From: JBEKDJ01 sp050014415
GTDB lineage: Bacteria; Desulfobacterota; BSN033; UBA1163
Length of the DNA: 25,794 nt
Assembly: GCA_050014415.1 (NCBI GenBank)
Contig: JBEKDJ010000024.1
Span: forward strand, 1 to 25,794
Reading direction: 5' to 3'
Under the pieces are notes generated by a model. It searched no databases, was not told the DNA's origin, and saw only the letters and a program-made list of their open reading frames with translations. Of this stretch, positions 22,645-25,794 are shown piece after piece. Position numbers and translations under genes: made by a program. The stretch's first letter is position 1. Each line of letters begins with the position of its first letter.

Positions 22645-23536
22645 AGTTGCCAAGGGAAAGGTCCTGGTCGTCGATGATGCACCCGATACATTGGAGATTA
22701 TCCAAACACTTCTTCACTACGAAGGATACGACGTCATCACTGCATCGACGGGTGAGGAAGGGGTGAAGAAAGCAGAGGAAGAGAAACCTGAAGTGATTCT
22801 GATAGATATCAATCTTCCTGGAATCGATGGGAATGAGGCTCTGAAGAGAATCCGACAGATCAATCCCCATCAGTGCGTTGTCATGCTCACTGCCTTTGCA
22901 ACAGTGGAGAATGCTATACAGGCCCTCAAAGAGGGTGCCTCTGACTTCCTCAAGAAGCCTTTCGAGAATGAGCATCTGATCCACATCGTCAACCAAACTT
23001 TAGAAAAGTCCCACACCTTGAAGGAGAAAGAAAGGTTGGAGGAGGAGATCCGGCGCCTTTCCATTACCGATGATCTAACCAGCCTCTATAATCACCGCCA
23101 TTTCTTCAAGATCTTGGAATCCGAATTGGCCCGCCTGAATCGTCAGAAGACCTCCCTTTCCCTGTTGATGCTTGATCTCGACAATTTCAAAAGATACAAT
23201 GATCTCTATGGGCATGTGGAAGGGGATAGGGTTCTGAGAAAGGTTGGCGAGATCATCAATCATTCGATTCGGAATCATGTGGACTCCGGATATCGCTACG
23301 GTGGGGATGAATTCGCCGCCCTTCTCATTGGGACCTCCCTTGATCAGGCCTTAACCATTGCGGAACGGATTCGTTCTTTCATCGAAAAGGCTGGATTTCA
23401 AAACGTTACGGTCAGCATCGGCCTGGCTGAGTTCAAAGGCCACTCCGACCTGGAAGGGTTTGTCAAATCGGCTGACGATGCGCTCTATGTGGCCAAACAC
23501 TCGGGCGGAAACCAAGTCCGCACAAATCTTCTCTGA
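22622..23536 (+). CDS. Response regulator with GGDEF diguanylate cyclase domain
   Basis: A 304-residue regulator of the PleD/WspR type, lacking a second receiver. The receiver domain (12-130) has Asp18-Asp19, phospho-acceptor Asp62 (ILIDINLPG), Thr90 and Lys112 (FLKKPFE). A helical linker (130-147) leads to the GGDEF domain with DLTSLYNHRHFF, LDLDNFKRYND and an intact GGDEF at 227-231, so it should make c-di-GMP from two GTP. The inhibitory I-site, normally RxxD five residues before GGDEF, reads NHVD (218-221), so product feedback is probably lost. GGAG lies about eight bases before the ATG, and the gene overlaps the kinase gene by 23 bases. Its input is presumably the neighbouring kinase. 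No PilZ or EAL effector is in the window. Confidence 0.93.
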   Translation: MEDQPLHKVAKGKVLVVDDAPDTLEIIQTLLHYEGYDVITASTGEEGVKKAEEEKPEVILIDINLPGIDGNEALKRIRQINPHQCVVMLTAFATVENAIQALKEGASDFLKKPFENEHLIHIVNQTLEKSHTLKEKERLEEEIRRLSITDDLTSLYNHRHFFKILESELARLNRQKTSLSLLMLDLDNFKRYNDLYGHVEGDRVLRKVGEIINHSIRNHVDSGYRYGGDEFAALLIGTSLDQALTIAERIRSFIEKAGFQNVTVSIGLAEFKGHSDLEGFVKSADDALYVAKHSGGNQVRTNLL

Positions 23537-23542
23537 GCTTAC

Positions 23543-25794
23543 ATGTCTGATCGACCTCGGCTCCTTCTGATTGATGGCTCCTCCTATATCTTTCGTGCAT
23601 TTTATGCCATCGGACATCTCTCCAACTCCATGGGTCTTCCAACCAATGCAACCTATGGCTTCACTCAGATGGTCCTTAAGGTGCTTAAAGAACAACGGCC
23701 GGACTATCTCGTCGTGGCCTTAGATTCAAGGGCCCCGACCTTTCGAAGCGAGATCTACAAGGAATATAAGGCCAATCGACCTGCCATGCCCGAGGGTCTT
23801 GTCCCGCAGCTTCCTTATATCAAAAGGATCATTGAGGGCTATCGGATTGCCGCCTTACAGATGGATGGATATGAGGCCGATGATCTCATTGGAACGGTGG
23901 CCAAAGGGATGGAATCAGAGGTCGATGTGGTCATCGTCACCGGCGATAAGGACATGCTCCAGCTGGTCGGTGAGCGGATCGAACTCTACGACCCGATGAA
24001 GGAGAAGAGGTTTAAGGTGAAAGAGGTCATCGAGCGTTTTGGCGTAACCCCTGAACAGATCGTGGAAGTGATGGGCCTGAGCGGAGATTCCGTGGACAAC
24101 ATCCCGGGTGTTCCCGGAATTGGGGAGAAGACCGCCATTGAGCTAATCAAGACCTTCGGGTCGATCGAGAACCTTCTGGCCCATCTGGATCAGATTCGTC
24201 AGAAGAGAGTGAAAGAGAATTTGGAAACCCATGGAGAACTGGCTCGGCTGAGCCGCCAATTAGCTACCATTCGTACCGATGTGCCCCTTACTTTTCGACT
24301 CAAAGACTTTGCTCTTTCCTCCCCGGATCTAAAAGCCCTCAGAGGGGTTTTCAAAGAATTGGAGTTCAACAAACTCCTGAAAGAACTCCCTGAAGAGAAA
24401 AATCCTGACGGAAAGGAGTACCATTTGGTCACGGACCGAAATGAATTTCTCACGTTGTTGGAAGGCCTGAGAAAGGCCGGCCTCTTCGCCATCGATCTGG
24501 AGACAACATCGCCCTACCCAATGTGGGCCGATCTGGTTGGGATCAGCCTTTCCCATAAGCCACATCAAGCCTTCTACATTCCCGTCGGCCATCGACTGGC
24601 AGAGGCTGAAGAACAACTTCCCCTTCCTTGGGTTTTGGAGCAGTTAAGACCTGTCTTGGAGGAGCGCGAGGTCAAGAAGGCGGGCCAGAACATTAAGTAT
24701 GAATGGATCGTTCTGAAACGTAACGGCATTCACCTCCAGGGGATTCACTCTGATACCATGATCGCTTCTTACCTTCTCAACCCCACCAAACACAACCATA
24801 ACCTTGGAGAGATCGCCAGGGAATATCTGGATCGGAGTGTCACGGATTACAAAGAGGTGGTGGGAACCGGAAGCAAGGAAGTAACCTTTGACAAGATTGA
24901 GCTCGAAAGGGCGAGGGATTACAGTTGCGAGGATGCAGACGTAACGCTTCAGCTTTCGAACCTCCTCCTTCCAAAACTGGAAGAGGAAGGGTTAAAGGAT
25001 CTCTATTGCCAGATGGAGATGCCGCTGGTCACCGTTCTGGCGAAGATGGAGATGAACGGGGTGAAGATTGATGTGGATCTGCTCAGAGAGTACTCTAAGG
25101 AGCTGGAAATTCAACTCCAACAGAAGATGGAGAGAATCTACAGCCTGGCAGGCGAGGTCTTCAACATCAACTCCTCCCAGCAGCTGGGAAAGATCCTCTT
25201 TGATAAGCTGAAACTCCCGGTGGTCAAGAAGACCAAGACCGGCTATTCTACCGATGTCGACGTCCTGACCAAACTCTCCCTCCAGCACGACCTCCCTCTG
25301 GAGATCCTCGGCTATCGCAACCTCAACAAGCTCAAATCGACCTATATCGATGCCCTCCCCAAACTGGCCCATCCCGAGACCGGACGGGTCCATACATCTT
25401 ATAATCAAACCGTGACCGCGACAGGACGCCTCTCCTCAAGCGACCCCAATCTCCAGAACATTCCCATCCGCTCGGAGGAGGAGAACCGTATCCGCCAAGC
25501 TTTCATTCCTGAAAAGGGGTGGGGCATTGTTTCTGCAGACTATTCCCAGATCGAGCTGAGAATTCTCGCCCACCTCTCCCGAGACGAAACGCTGATGGAG
25601 GCTTTCCACAAGGATGAAGACGTCCACTCCCGCACCGCCTCTGAAATCTTCAGCGTTCCTGTGGAGAAGGTGACACCCTCAATGAGAAGGGAGGCGAAGG
25701 TGATCAACTTTGGCATCATCTATGGCATGAGCGCCTACGGTCTCTCACAACAATTGGGGACAGAGCCAAAGATCGCTCAGTCGTACATTGATGA
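23543..25794 (+). CDS. polA: DNA polymerase I, 3' end beyond the window
   Basis: The first 750 codons of DNA polymerase I, which fills repair gaps and removes Okazaki primers. The 5' nuclease domain (1 to about 290) has Asp11 (IDGSSYIFRAFYA), ALDSRAPTFRSEIYKEYKANR-type FEN sequence, DGYEADDLIG and VTGDKDMLQLV. The proofreading domain (about 310-500) keeps exo I Asp318/Glu320 (AIDLETTS) and exo III Tyr460/Asp464 (YSCEDADVT), but exo II reads QNIKYEW with Glu387 where Asp is usual. The polymerase domain has NLQNIPIRSEEENRIRQAF, motif A Asp666 (DYSQIELR) and the O helix MRREAKVINFGIIYG with Lys719. It starts six bases after the GGDEF gene, without a clear ribosome-binding site, so it is likely translated from the same message. 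Confidence 0.95.
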   Translation, partial: MSDRPRLLLIDGSSYIFRAFYAIGHLSNSMGLPTNATYGFTQMVLKVLKEQRPDYLVVALDSRAPTFRSEIYKEYKANRPAMPEGLVPQLPYIKRIIEGYRIAALQMDGYEADDLIGTVAKGMESEVDVVIVTGDKDMLQLVGERIELYDPMKEKRFKVKEVIERFGVTPEQIVEVMGLSGDSVDNIPGVPGIGEKTAIELIKTFGSIENLLAHLDQIRQKRVKENLETHGELARLSRQLATIRTDVPLTFRLKDFALSSPDLKALRGVFKELEFNKLLKELPEEKNPDGKEYHLVTDRNEFLTLLEGLRKAGLFAIDLETTSPYPMWADLVGISLSHKPHQAFYIPVGHRLAEAEEQLPLPWVLEQLRPVLEEREVKKAGQNIKYEWIVLKRNGIHLQGIHSDTMIASYLLNPTKHNHNLGEIAREYLDRSVTDYKEVVGTGSKEVTFDKIELERARDYSCEDADVTLQLSNLLLPKLEEEGLKDLYCQMEMPLVTVLAKMEMNGVKIDVDLLREYSKELEIQLQQKMERIYSLAGEVFNINSSQQLGKILFDKLKLPVVKKTKTGYSTDVDVLTKLSLQHDLPLEILGYRNLNKLKSTYIDALPKLAHPETGRVHTSYNQTVTATGRLSSSDPNLQNIPIRSEEENRIRQAFIPEKGWGIVSADYSQIELRILAHLSRDETLMEAFHKDEDVHSRTASEIFSVPVEKVTPSMRREAKVINFGIIYGMSAYGLSQQLGTEPKIAQSYID

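Overview
The window looks like chromosomal DNA from an uncultured member of the Desulfobacterota (former Deltaproteobacteria). This rests on gene content, not on a marker gene: a hemB next to an ahbD-type heme synthase (the siroheme-dependent heme route of sulfate reducers and archaea), a stand-alone B3/B4 domain protein, a TrpXYZ-type ABC transporter, and Shine-Dalgarno-led genes of moderate GC separated by pyrimidine-rich dispersed repeats. I found no rRNA or tRNA gene, CRISPR array, intact insertion sequence or prophage.

Layout. Genes up to about 12.7 kb are on the minus strand; from about 13.3 kb they are on the plus strand, with a divergent AT-rich gap at 12.71-13.29 kb. Minus strand, left to right: the start of an unrecognised protein cut by the window edge; a solo B3/B4 tRNA-editing-like protein; a leucine-dehydrogenase-family enzyme; a three-gene ABC importer (binding protein, permease, ATPase) with a well-formed sigma70-type promoter; a YihY/BrkB membrane protein; a likely operon of lipoprotein, LapA-like protein and M50 protease with CBS domains; a degenerate YchF-like protein; and a 2-hydroxyacid dehydrogenase. 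Two non-coding elements of about 165-175 bp with long imperfect terminal inverted repeats (1543-1706 and 6228-6403) look like MITEs.

Plus strand: a ferritin-like protein; a GC-rich exported Cu,Zn superoxide dismutase that looks imported; a gap with closely spaced hairpins; TspO; a class II photolyase that has lost its FAD-binding half but keeps its last residues in another frame; an FMN split-barrel protein; a TIGR01777 epimerase; a short sulfite-oxidase-fold protein with Ser where Cys normally ligates molybdenum; a second split-barrel protein; then a tightly packed run hemB - ahbD - histidine kinase - receiver/GGDEF regulator - polA (cut by the right edge).

Functional themes are oxidative and light stress (SodC, ferritin-like, TspO, photolyase remnant), heme synthesis (HemB, AhbD), and a two-component pathway ending in c-di-GMP synthesis whose genes overlap the heme genes. 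I did not find a clear undescribed multi-gene system. The observations most worth checking are the internally deleted photolyase, the two inverted-repeat elements, the hairpin-rich leader before tspO, the YchF homologue with a broken P-loop, and the Cys-to-Ser change at the expected molybdenum ligand.
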